DNA of 64,000 bases. It comes from Rostratula benghalensis (lineage: Eukaryota; Chordata; Aves; Charadriiformes; Rostratulidae). This document shows, one piece after another, positions 37,298 to 50,190 of this stretch; the stretch's first letter is position 1; each line of letters opens with the position of its first letter. The stretch lies in contig VXAI01000038.1 in NCBI GenBank assembly GCA_013399305.1, positions 2,862,639 to 2,926,638 on the forward strand. The letters are read 5' to 3'. The notes beneath the pieces are model-generated. The model saw only the letters and a program-made list of their open reading frames with translations, made no database searches and was not told the DNA's origin. Both the position numbers and the translations under genes were made by a program.

Positions 37298-37438
37298 GAT
37301 TTAAAACCTGAGAAGCATGAAAGACAGAATGAAAATAAATTTGAATTCTATATTACAATAAATGTGAATATCAAAAGATTCTTTCACAGCTGTGTGACTG
37401 CCGGCATTTGTAAAGAGTCAAAGAATCCTGGAATATAA
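37298..37438 (+). other. Candidate terminal or internal exon
   Basis: The acceptor atattttttctctacag is excellent. The following 47 codons are open, beginning DLKPEKHERQNENKFEF, and end at TAA (37,436-37,438). An internal donor (GCATTT followed by GTAAAG at about 37,410) is also possible. The charged composition is coding-like, but I found neither an upstream exon nor a nearby polyadenylation signal that would complete a gene. Confidence 0.22.
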
Positions 37439-40400
37439 AAAGGCAGAAACACAGTTGGTTTTTCAATCAAGTGTATGGAGGAAAAGCAAAAGAAAAAATC
37501 TATATGAACAGCAAGAAGGTCTAGGGGTGGGTGACAGGTAAAACCTATTTCCTTAATTCAAACAGTCATTTCTAGAATCACTTGAGCAGGGGGTTGATAT
37601 GAAAGATTGACATATTCAGTTCTACTCTTTAAACTGTGATTTGCATTTTACCAGCAGTAGAAGGAAGAACATGAAAGATGTCCTTCCTTATTCCTTACTT
37701 AATTGAAGTGTCTATTTAGGATGACATTTAATAATAAAAAAAAAAATACATTTTTTTTAATAGTTACTATTTATAATACCAGAGCATCTAGGATTATTAG
37801 TCATAAACTGGAACCTTGCTGTGATAGCAATTCAGGTGCCCAGAAATGACTTTGTGTGACTGTAAGCATGTGCCACATTCTGCAATGCTAATAGGCAGAA
37901 TGGGACAGGACTTCTTTAATCCCGTCAGTAAACTCCTGTCTGCTGTTCAAAAACTATAGTCAAAATGATCATCCATTGGTAGAAAGTTTCAATCTTAAGA
38001 GGAACAACTGACACAAAGACTTAGTGTGACGATACTATCAGCAACCTAACAATATCTAGCACTCTCCTGGGAACAAATGTTAAAATTAATATAAAATATA
38101 ATGTCAAATGAAATAGAAAGTAACTTTCCACTATGTTCTCCTGAAATATTTTAAAAGACACGAAGTTCTTAGTGAAGTGTAAGGGAAGCTACTCACAAAA
38201 GGGGGATGCCTATGCTCTATTTGATATTCTCTCATTATTCTATCTTTGCAATTTCCCTACCTCTTCTAATTCTCAGGCCATCCTCTCTTTTCATACATTC
38301 ATCAGCTTCCAAGCCAATACCAATTACAATTCCTCATCTTGTATGTATTCCCGAGCAAATCTCTAGGCTGGTTTGCCTGTGACACTAAACTTCTCATCCC
38401 AAGTTTTCAACACCGCTTGCAATTACTTAGATAAAAGTTTACCAAAAATTACAAAAATTTTGGCTATCTCCATTTTTAGAGCCTGTTCATACCCACTAGA
38501 CAAAATGTAATGTTCCCTTCTGCTGAAGTGTATTAACAGACTGATTCTCCTAGCCTAGTCAAGAACAAAAGAGGTACAAGACTATCTGGATTTCCTGTAT
38601 CAGAGATGAACAAGATGCTTGTTGGTTTTAGGAATTCATCCTGAACGTAGCTGAAGTATTAGGTTGTGTCTATACTTTCACACAAATCAGCATATAAAAA
38701 CATACAGACCCTAACACCCACATCAGTTTGTTGGTTCTCCTATCACAGTTCCTGCTAGACAAAGTGTAAGCCTAAAGTCAGAAACCTAATACATACAGCA
38801 CACGGACAGGCCAAGAGCTGGATCTGAAAGCAAGATACATCAAATGTTGTTTTATATGGCAGCTGGTGACTTAAGATACAGAAAAAGCCCGTAAATAATA
38901 CTGAAGGTTTTCTTGAGACTCTCAGATATTATAGGCCAGCATGGTTGGAGGAAATGCAATTCATTTGAAGCCTGCCAGATATTGGTTAGAACTGTTTATG
39001 TTTAGTTGTTAGTTTATTTCTGTCTTTAAATATGTTGGCTACTGACTTTTTTTTTAAATACGTAATTTTGTTATATTTTACACTTCCTATTTGCTGGCTT
39101 TTAAACAGGCAATTATACAAAGACAAACATACATGCACACAATTTTATTTTGTGGGTAAAAAATTGGATAAAAATTAGATGCAAGCAGGGCATATCTTCA
39201 GATGCTCAAAATTCACCTGTTTGGTTTCAGTCTCCTCTCTGTTAAAGTGCTTCTAAGCCAGCAGAATGTTGGTGGCCCACAAAACCAGATTTTTATTGTG
39301 GTGCAGGAATAATTTTTTTTGAGTGTGCACGTCATATAAAAACATATCATATGGAAATAGCATAGTTACTAAAATATAAAGGTAAATGTCAATTGGAAGA
39401 GAGAGTATTTGATCTGAATGTTTTGTGGACAGTTTGCCCTTTGGATAAGCAGCTACTGCAATTAGGAAAAACTGGAGAATGCTTTGCATATACTTGGCTT
39501 TTTCTGCCTAGATGAGTATAATGTTTTCCAGCCAAGTAAGCTGACTGTGTTTGTCCCTAGAACTACATAGGACAGATGCAGCTGAGCTATGGAGCCATAG
39601 TGTTGTTTGAGGTTGGGCTTACTTATGGTGGAAGCGTCATTTAAAAGCAGTCAGCTCAATTTGTTGAATAAACTATCCCAAATGTTACGTAAATGGAATC
39701 AGAACAGTTGTTTTTTGGAAACGACCGTAAGGAATTTTCCATCATAACTGTAACGACTGCAGTAGTGAATAAATATGTGTGTGTGTATATCTGTACCAGC
39801 ACAATCAAACTGTCCTGCTGGCACATGTCACATGGGAATTCAGCAATGTCCCTTCAAACTGGAATGGTCAAGAACAAAAGTATGGATGTGCACTACCAGA
39901 ATTTTTGTTTGCGCTCCACGGAATTCTGTATAGCACAGGTGGAAAACATGCAAAAAACAACCATAATCTAAGCAATCTACAATAAATAAATACACGTCTC
40001 TAATGAGCTGAAAAAGTAAAAGGTCAGAGGCTGAAGCTTTTGACACTCTATGGAACATGTCTAGATATTGGAATTCCAGCTGTAGACATCATATAATCAT
40101 GTAACTATTCTTTAAATAATACTTTCAAAAAATTGTAGGTGCTTTTAATATGAGAAATAAAATAAATAAATAAAACAGGACCACATCCAAAAGAATTCTT
40201 TGTAGTAAACCGTCAGAATTGTTCTTTATTTTTTACTTTACATGCAGTTTTTGAAGACTTACTTAAAGTCTAAATCCCGAATCAGCTTTTATGGAAGTGG
40301 CTACATCAAACTAAGCTACTCCCAGTGGGCACATCATTTGAAGCTAGTAATGCCAAAAGAGAAGCTGCCTGTTTAGAAATGCTTGTATTTTAGCTAACTG

Positions 40401-41734
40401 CCTTTTTTTCCCTTGACCAACTCCAAGGGGTAAACTCTTTAAACTTGCATTCAACTCTAGAGAAAAAATTCAGTATTTTTGTCAGTGAAAATGTTACAAA
40501 TTATATGCAACAACAGTGTCACTTCTATCACAATGCGTTCTCCTCAGTAACACTTCAGAAGAACAACAGAACACTGAAAATTCACCTGGATTTATTTCTT
40601 TCCCTACCTAAGTATCCACTCAGGGCTGGAAATACAAAGCTGTTTTGTTCTCCCCTTCCTATAGGAGCTACTCTCTCCAGTGGGTGGCTAGGTGCCTTAT
40701 CAATTAAATACCCCAAATTTGTGTGCTCCATTGCAACAGGCATCTCAGCTCAATATCCCTTTCTTTGTGTGTTTTTATAAAAACAAGAATTGTTTAACAG
40801 ATAAGAAATGTAAAATAGATATTTGAATAAACCAAGTAGTCGTATCATGATTCTATAACAATGTATACAGAGCTATCTCTGAAGATTAATTTGTCCACGA
40901 CGGAAAAAATAAATCTCAAATACTAAATACTAAATTTAATAAGTCAATGCTCAGTAAGCAGGCATATGAGTTTGCCTTCAGCAGCTCTGCTGTACGTTTT
41001 TATGACTGTTGTCAGCACTATTAGTCTTGGTCTGATCCTGCAGTCCCTGTGTGCCCTGGACTAACACTGATGGCACCATGAGCCAGAGAGGCACAAATAC
41101 CTGTAGATGAGACTCCTGAGTGCCACATGGATAATGGACAGAATATCCACAAAACATTTCTAATTACAAATCATTATATATACTCAAATTTGTAAGAAAT
41201 TGCATATAAGATAAAGATTACTTGAACACAATGTTTTTGAAAGAAAATTAGTTGGGGAGAGTATGTAGCTGTGTGCTTCAGCATTGGCTGTGTTTTATGA
41301 CACAGCATGTTTACGGTGAAAGTACAGTGATTCTCCTAATGCTGATTTAATCCACATTATATTGCATTTTTAACAAGAAGCAGTAGTATTTTTGCCCCCA
41401 TAGCGTTGATAGAGCTGCCTAGTAATTGTGCCATTCTAATAGTGAATAACAAATGTTTAATATTATCCCTTTAACTAAGGGATAAATTTCATAATACAAC
41501 GCTGGGGACAGCAATGGACTTCTAATAGCAGATGAAATAGCCCTCTGTAATTTTTCCTATTGTCATTTCCCTTCTGTTGGTTAGAAGCAACCTTACAAAA
41601 ATATATTACAAGACATAAAACATGAGCAGATTGTGCATTGAGCAACTATTTTATGTAACTTGTGAAATATTTATACTGAAATCTTACCATTCTTAATTTT
41701 CACATATTTTGATTTTGCTTTTTCTCTATTCCAG

Positions 41735-41776
41735 AAAAAAATAACAACCAAAAAACCAAAAAGGAAACGTCATGGT
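41735..41776 (+). other. Candidate basic micro-exon, 42 bases
   Basis: A near-ideal pyrimidine tract (gctttttctctattccag) precedes 42 bases and the donor CATGGT followed by GTAAGTT. In phase 0 the exon reads KKITTKKPKRKRHG, a cluster of basic residues like the optional heparin-binding or nuclear-localisation exons of some vertebrate genes. I cannot name the gene and found no certain partner exons, so this remains a candidate. Confidence 0.3.
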
Positions 41777-44392
41777 GTAAGTTCAGATTTCTTTTCTCTT
41801 TCCTTGAACTTACTTGAGAGATTTTAAATAATCACACTTTTCTGACATTTTCAGGAAATGCCTGACAGTTACACAGAATCAGTAATTCATTTAAAATAAT
41901 TGTCTTGAAAATTATCGTAGGTTTCTGTTATGCCTCTCAGTTAAACATGAATTGTAAATACTATTAACATGATGTTTCAAACTGAGACTTCAACTAACTG
42001 CTTTGCAAACTCTTTCAATGTTGTTCTTCTACATCAAAGGAACATTAGATCTGCCATCAAAATGCAACTCTCTCTAGGTGAATCAGGAACAATAAACTAC
42101 AGATACAATACAAAAAGGAAGAACATTACTTATATAAAATTGCAGAAAAGATTTCTGTAGGCAATGCAGCCTTAAAGACAGGATGGGAACCAAATTAGCC
42201 TGTTTGTGTGAAGTGCTGTACAAACCAGGTAACAGGGAATACGGCTTTTATAAGGACTACTCCCCATGGGAGTAATGGACATGGCAAGGCTGAAATAGAT
42301 TGTCATCTTCTGCTGGCTTGTTTGTAACGTATTATTGGATGCAAAGGAAAGAGCCTTGTGCAGCTGCAGCTGTGCATGGACAAACAACTGCTTCAATTTT
42401 GATATTTCATTCAAATTTCTGAAAAACTAATGGGGAAGAAACTTCAATGTGGTAGCTAGTTCTCCATGGGAGTCCAGGAAAACCACTTTGAAAGCAATGG
42501 TGGTCAGAACTGAAAGTACAAGCAGGTAAAGACCACCTCAAGAAGTGTCACAACACTTAAAATTTCATATTTTTTTACCAAATGAATGCTTACCAAACTC
42601 CCTGAATATAGGCATGACATTTGTTGTCCTTGCAGTCACATGCAGCAAAGCTGGAACTTGGATTTAAGCTATTATTGATTTACCTAATTACTTTAAATCA
42701 AATATAAATCTCTATAAGAAGGAATGAACATGGAAAAAAACTCAACTGCACAACATTGATGGTTCCTTCTCTAGTGACTGAAATGTCATTTGATCATTTT
42801 AATAGCATAAATATTCCTCTATATCCAGTAATGCTTCTTAATACATGAAGTTTGGAATTGTGTGACTAATACTGCCATTAGCTAGATTTAGGATCCTTGA
42901 TTATTTGGGACTATACACAAATTGCTTTGTAGCAGTTCAGTTGCAATACTAATGCAGCAAATGATCATTGATATGCACAACAGCAGCAAAATGCAAACAC
43001 AGCCATTTGTTTTCCAGCCAATCTGATATAAGAGTAATTCATATTACTGTAACAAGGTCTGCTTCCTTCCTGTCCTTTTTGAAGTCTCTACACCTTCTCA
43101 AGGGCAAAATTGTTTTCTAAATAGAGTCTACCTGTATTCAGTCTTTCCTGTTGAAGTACTCTGTAAGAATGAATTAAAATAGCTCTTATTTACACACAGA
43201 CCCATCCTCATAATATTGTCATCTTATCAAGAAAACTGTAGCTTTCTAAATCCAAAAACATCTCACAAAGTCACACACTAATTTCTTAAGGGTCAGGAAG
43301 TTTCTTTAAGTCAGAAAAATATAATATGCTATTACAAACCAAGAATAAATAATTGAAGTATTGTATGTGAGTATGTATGTGATGGAAAAACAGTTCATGC
43401 TACTTTTTTAGCTTACCTAGCCACCTAAGTCTTGATGCACAAGGGAAGGCTAGCACTGAGCAAATGGAGTACTTACTGCTTAAACAAATAAACAGCAAAA
43501 AACCCCTATCCCCATTCCTAACAAAAAACTCCACCACCAAACAAGCATCCCAGCTTGTCAAACCACCATCCTTAAATAAGTGCTAAACTCCTTTTATGAA
43601 ATAAAAGCAATGGAAAGAAATAAACTCAAGCCATTTCTGATATTCTGTGTCTCTTATTTGTAGCGTCTTCCATTCTAGTAACATTTTCATTGACGAGTGT
43701 TACTGAACATCTTTTGGTGTCAGCTACTGACACTTGGATAACTCTTCTAAGCAGAGTGCTTAGGAAACTAGGTATACAGCATCTATAGTAGTGAAAAACT
43801 GAATATCCTCTTTAATATGCTGTAGCTTTATCTACTGCTCTCAAATCTATCTGCTGGCTCTTTCTTTGTATCAGGAAATAGATAACGGGGAATGATGGCC
43901 TATGAAGACACCACTGACAAACACATACTTAGTGAGAGTGGAGTGATTTCAGGCCGGCTCAAGCAAAACCAATTTTTTTTATCCTTTACTTATCCTGCAT
44001 CTTTCCAATTCATCACTGACCAGTATCTTTGATTAATAAAGTTCTACTTTGAGATAAAAGCTAATCTCAAAGCTGTGCAATGTTGGAAATGTTCATTGCA
44101 GCATTGAATCCATTCACAGTCCCTGAAAGTAGTCAAAAAGGACTTTCAATGCCAGAATGAAACTCTTATCAGGAGTACATCTTCAGTGAAAATGCACTAC
44201 CTCCCTCAAATTTCTGGCACCTGAGTGATCGCACATTTTAATGGGAAAAAAAAAAAAAATCACCTTTTTTTCATAGTAACTTAGAGATCTCATATAGTAT
44301 GTTTTTTTAAAAAATATCAACTGTTTGTCACAATAATCTGCAAATACATTCACACACTCCAGTATATGCTCACATGCCTATTCAAACAAATG

Positions 44393-44885
44393 GAATCACA
44401 GAATCTCAGGAATTGGAAGGGACCTTGAAAAATCGTCGAGTCCAATCCCCCTGCCGGAGCAGGAACACCTAGAGCAGGTCACACAGGAATGCATCCAGAT
44501 GGGTTTTGAATGTCTCCAGAGAAGGAGACTCCACAACCTCTCTGGGCAGCCCCTTCCAGTGTTCCCTCACCCTCACCGTGAAGAAGTTTTTCCTCATATT
44601 TAAGTGGAACCTCCTGTGTTCCAGCTCGCACCCATTGCCCCTTGTCCTGTCACTGGCTGTCACTGAGAAGAGCCTGGCTCCATCCTCCTGACACTCACCC
44701 TTTACATATTTATAAACATTCATGAGGTCACCCCTCAGTCTCCTCTTCTCCAAGAGACCCAGCTCCCTCAGTCTTTCCTCACGTGGGAGATGCTCCACTC
44801 CATCATCTCTGTAGCTCTACGCTGGACTCTCTCAAGCAGTTCCCTGTCCTTTCTAAACTGAGAGGCCCAAAAGTAGAGAAAGTTC
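44393..44885 (-). mobile_element. CR1 retrotransposon, about 0.5 kb, inverted, least decayed
   Basis: The 3' end is at the left (AATCACAGAATCTCAGGAAT, the reverse complement of the CR1 tail). On the minus strand 44,469-44,798 encodes 109 residues without a stop that match the end of the CR1 reverse-transcriptase ORF, including SDRTRGNG, a [14 protein letters not shown] motif and [19 protein letters not shown]. It lacks the 5' part with the endonuclease and catalytic reverse-transcriptase motifs, so it cannot move. The intact frame suggests a younger insertion than the other copies here. Confidence 0.95.
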
Positions 44886-46058
44886 CTCTCCTTCTGTGAC
44901 ATGAGCTTTTCTTTAGTATATGTTATATTCAATATTGGTTAGCTATGATTAAATGAATTTAGCATTATTTATCATAGAACTGTGGCTGGTACATAACATG
45001 TATATGACGAAGAACTGTCTCAGCTATTTTGTTCTTCTCCCCTCTACTGAAAGCTACAAGTAGGGGGAAAAAAAATACAAGTCAACATTAGGCAGATTCA
45101 AACAAGTGCTGTAATTTCCCAGACCATTCAAGCACCCACCTCTTTCTATAGCAAGGAAAGTGTTTCATCAAAGCCTGGAAAAGAAACCCTCCAACTGCTT
45201 CTACCCTCATTGTATTGTCCCCTTTGGAAAGCATTCAGTTTTTTTTCTTTCTGGCCCTCCTCCCACCTTTCTTATATTTAATAATCTATTTTTAAATTAT
45301 TTTTATATAAGCGTCGTACATGCTCAGGCAATAAGATTACCTATAAATTAAGAGCATTTAGAAATAGAGGTTCTGCTGTGGAATTTTAAAATGGTACTAA
45401 GCAGTACATGACAAGTGCTGCTTCACCAACAAATATGCATGTGAACGCACACGTACCTTTAGGCTATTATGACGACTCAGAAAAATGACTCTTCCTTACA
45501 AATCATCCCATTTCCATATAGCTGTTTTTCCTCCATATTTACCAGATGTCACAACTTCACTTTTACTTATGTATTACAAAACAGATTCAACGCTATTCTT
45601 TTTTATAATCCTACAACACAGTTAAAGATGACAGGTTGAAAAAGTAATTTTATAATCTCTTCATTACCTACTCTCTTCTCACCTTACAAAGTTGCACAGG
45701 AATATCCAAAATTTTGTCCCAGACAAACAATCTTTTGGAAAACTTTCATCCCTGCTGCTAATATACTGGTTTAATCCGTCCTATTTTGGCCAAGGTAAAT
45801 TAAGACTTCTGTTCTTCGAGTAACACTGCAACAGTTGCCTTAATTTTTATTTTTGCTGTCTGAGAGCAACAGAAAGGCCTGTGTAATCCATCCAGCACAC
45901 ACTGATTCACCTGTACTGGCAAAAGTAGCTGAAAGCAGGAAAAGCCCTTCCACATCTTAGAATTTGCTCTCTGAATTCAACATGTGCTGGATGCGCCAGG
46001 AATAAAGAAGACAAAACACATTGGGCCTATCAACTTCATTTTTGTTTCTTTTTTCCAG

Positions 46059-46119
46059 AGGTATATATTATACTAAATGCGAATGCAGCATTCACATTTA
46101 ACCTACATTTCAATTAAAG
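46059..46119 (+). other. Candidate non-coding exon, 61 bases
   Basis: Acceptor tttttgtttcttttttccag and donor TTAAAG followed by GTGAGG are both very strong. All three frames contain a stop, so if it is an exon it is non-coding or terminal in its frame. It is the best matched splice-site pair in the right half of the window. Confidence 0.3.
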
Positions 46120-47489
46120 GTGAGGTGTAAATGTAATAGACGATGTTGTCGAGCAACCCTCCTCATTATAATGGCAAGTGATCCTCCTCAGCAATTCCCT
46201 AGACTGATAAAATATCCTCCAACATATCCATTTCTCCATAAATCACCAAAAGTAATGCATTCTTTTTATATTCAGAAGTGGCTTGCATCGAGTAGTATAT
46301 TTTCTTTGTGTCCCAGAAAGTTCATTCTATCACTATTAATGGTGGGATTATTAAGGAAGAATAGACCTTTTCATCTTCTCACCACCAATTTCCTTAATAG
46401 AATCAGCAGGAAATGAGATCAAAGGCTGCCATATCCAGCAGAAGATATCAATTTCCTGACCTTCCCCGTTTCCTAGTTCGAAGAATTTGGGGAGTATTTC
46501 CTTCTTGTTCCTCTCTTGTTCACCATGCTCTCTGCATCCCAAACAGCCTTTCTGATATTAAAGAACTTTTCCATCCAAGTCTTTCCTTTTGTCCCAAGAA
46601 GCAAAAACTTCTTATTGCTGCTCTGTGCTTTGTGAATTTCTTTACTGCAGCGTACAGTTGGTTCAGAATGTTTTCAAACCTCCTTCACAGTACTATAAAT
46701 AATTTCACAGCATAGAGGCAAAATTGAGCTTTGCCCTGAAAACATAGCCCATCTCAAAGCCGTCTGCAGGTCCCCATCCACTTGCTTTAAGGAAGTGACT
46801 ATGGAGTTATAAGTATACAAAGCTTACTTAGCTGAAACTGGCCTGTCAAGAGGAGGAATTGCATAGGATGAATTTTAAAATAGGAAGCCTAGAATATTTT
46901 TTTCATGGAAGATAATTTGTTTAATCCCTATTAAGTCCTACAGTGTATTTTTCCCAGACAACAAACCAGAATAATAATATCTACAGAAAGTATAAATAGA
47001 CAAAGAATAAGGTATTCTATTCTATACATTTGCTTCAGGATGGACTACTTTTTTTGAGGAGGAGGAAGAACATTTACAGGAAGATGGGCTCAGTACGACA
47101 GTATATAAATAGCCCTAGCTGAAAGCTGAAGATAAAACAATTGCTTTTCCTCTTCCAACACAAAGCAGAGGCAGAAACTAGAACTGAGCTGACTACAGAA
47201 CTGGAATATTTTGCAGTTTAGATTTCTTCAATAAGGCTAAGCCAGCTCAAAAGATTTCACTGCTGCTGTAACACACAAGCCTTTGATGTTCCCTCATCTT
47301 TACATCATAGAAGGAGCTCAAAGGGTTAATTAAAATTTAATGATATCGGCAGTACTTTGAAAAAGTTATGAACTTGGGTGAGATCAATCACTTTCTTGGA
47401 CTGCCTGACTTCAAAGCAGACATTATGCAAAGGGAAAAAAAATTCTCATTCTGCATTGAATTCATAAGCAAGGATTTCCTCATTAGCAG

Positions 47490-47529
47490 TCTGTGCACGG
47501 AGAAGATTCCAAGTGCAAACTGGAAAGAG
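47490..47529 (+). other. Candidate plus-strand exon, 40 bases
   Basis: Acceptor ggatttcctcattagcag and donor GAAAGAG followed by GTGAGG flank 40 bases open in all three frames. Without partner exons the frame cannot be chosen; a non-coding transcript is as likely as a coding one. Confidence 0.28.
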
Positions 47530-50149
47530 GTGAGGTGCCAAAAAAATGGTTAATCAGAATTTCATGCCTTTGCTGCTGATCACATGTTGAATGAATGCAT
47601 CACTGCGAACCAGGGGACACTTGAACAGTCCCAAAATAGGAAGACAGGGATTAAGGGATGAGCATTTTTTTTCAATTCACAACTTGTTTGCAGAGATTTA
47701 GCTAAAACCTCATTAGCTTGTTTATTCACTCTCAGTGACATTCAGTAAAATGTCAACTGAAATAACAAAAGTAAACTTTTAAAAAACATACACATTTCTG
47801 GTTTGCATCTGTATTTTTATTGACCATCTACATCGTAGTTGAGCTGAGAACTTTCACTTTCTGTAGTATGTCTTACTCTGAGCTGAAGGTCTTACTATAT
47901 TTTCAAAGACAAATACACATCAGCTCACGAAATTATGAAAATCCCCTGTAAGAGATCAAAGTTTATCAGTGACTGTGTACATTTATCATGAAGATTAAGA
48001 AAAAAATATTTTAATGCACTTAATATTGTTAGTCAATTGCTGTCTCCACTCAGAAAAGGCTGTTAGGAACCTGATTCAGTACAAACCTCATGCATTCCTC
48101 TAATTTCAACAGAAACCTGCTCCGTAACTGTGGAAACCTGACCTGTGATATGATTACACCTGGAGACTTGTTTGAAGGCCATCCCACAAGCACAGCTAGA
48201 CCCCTCTTTCCACAAGGAATCTCACCCGGCAATACTGATTAAGAGTTCCAAAAGTGCTTCACAGAAATCACATTGATTGCTCATTTATGCTAAAGATACA
48301 CTGCAAACAGGTTTGGTTTAGCTTGGGTTTGGCTTTTTTACTACTGGTTAAAATACTGGATTTTGCGTTTTCACTTAATTCAAAAACATGCACACCCCAG
48401 ACAGACCATATGACTTCCTTCCAATACACATGCTTTCAGGAAGACCTTCTACAATACCACTTCTAATTCTTCACATATACCCAGTATTTCTCTAAAAATT
48501 ATGACAGGTAATTCCTTAATACCTCTTTGACACTAGCAAGCTTGCAGCACCATAGAGTGCTCAAACCTAACCTTGCTCATTACACTGATTTGCCATATAT
48601 CTCATTACTGCATGTATCCTAAAAGTACCAGCGTTGTTTGCTCTTAAGCTTCTACAACTTGATGGCATAAAATCTGTTTCTAAGATAACTGTTAGGCATA
48701 AAAGTTTGAAAGAAGAAAATTCACATTAAAAAAAAAATCCCCTTTTTCACTTTTTTTTTAATTTGTTTTGGGGGAGAGGGTGTGTTAAGAATGGGTAATG
48801 GTTAAGAATGTTAAGCATTTTAAATGGTCCACTTAACACTACATGGAGACTTCCCCCTTCTATAAGACACCTTAATTTCCAATGAGGCTGTAACAATTCT
48901 CATCACGTTTTCCGCTTGCTTTAGGGATGATGGAATTAAAATTAATAGGTAAAATCATGGATCCTTCTCATGCTGAATATCAATTTGGAAACTTTTCAAC
49001 CCCAAGGTTTGCCCCTGCTGTTTTCATATCACCAAGATTCACCATTTTGAATATCACCTTAGGTAGTGCTCCAATGGACAATTCATCTGTTAAACTGTAA
49101 TCCATAAACATCTCACAGGTTCTTCATACAAGTCACAGTAGAAAGGATCTTTATAAGACCAGTCAAATCCAGCCACTCTTTGAAGAGCATACCAGTCTTG
49201 CCTTTCTTATATTTTCGACAACATCCAAGTACAGTAATGGTTTTCTTTTGATGCCTTGGTGCTAGTTCCATCTTGCAGTTCTTAGCAACAGCAGACTCTC
49301 ATTATTTTACGATGCCCAGTTAATCGTGTACAAGTTTCATACCATTATCCCCTATCAGTTATCATTTGTTGCACTTAAGAGCTTGAATTCATCTGTTGCA
49401 GTTAAACATCTCTTATTATTAACGGTTTTGTGAGACATGAAACGCATCACATCAAATTATTGATTCTAAGCAGCAATGCATTGCATTTATGAGAGTAACA
49501 AAATGGAGGGGGAGAGAGGGGAATCATCAGCTAAACACATTTAACTCTTGAAACTGGGGGCATTATGTTAATGTATCTGCTAAAAATACATATGTTAGTA
49601 TTTTTTTGTATTTCCATATTTCAGCTCTGCTCCACCCTTGTCTAGAAACCAATAAAGTATATCCAAGTAGCTTTAAAGTCTGATAATCCTACTAGCCATA
49701 AACTGACATTAACTTCTGTTGCTGTCATTCAGATGCCCATTTTCTTAATAAGAAAAGCATCATAATAAGTCATCTAAATTTTCATGTAAAGAGGGTGCTT
49801 CAGAAACATTTAGTGGTGGTGTAAGCGACATCCTCGTAACATATATCATAACAGTTCGTATTACAGCAGATGTTAGGCAGTGTATGTTTTACCATGTATT
49901 TATTATGGCTCTCCATATGCCGTTGGTGGTGCTATGCACACAGCAATTGGAACCATGTGTTAAAAAGGTCTGCCGTCCTCAGCATAATTAAAGCTAGTTA
50001 GTCCTGTGGCAACTAGTTACCATTTGAAGTGCATTCAACCTTTTTTAAGGATAGAGATGAAAAGGCAGCAGCAGTATTTAAAGAGCAAGAGGTACAACAA
50101 GATTTGGTTTTAGCAGTAACTCTTTTCCCCTACCTCTTCTCCCCTACAG

Positions 50150-50190
50150 AGAAGTTCTATAAAATTTCTTTCTACTGTTTGGATAAGAGA
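50150..50190 (+). other. Candidate plus-strand exon, 41 bases
   Basis: A long pyrimidine tract (cccctacctcttctcccctacag) makes this one of the strongest acceptors of the window; the donor AAGAGA followed by GTATAA is moderate. Two of three frames are open through it. No coding context was found. Confidence 0.22.

Larger units (their letters stand above)
35321..44390. other. Gene-poor DNA with candidate exons
   Basis: No established gene. It contains two plus-strand candidate exons (37,298 and 41,735) and a stretch at about 41,200-41,700 with the texture of conserved non-coding DNA. No mobile element was recognised. Confidence 0.45.
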
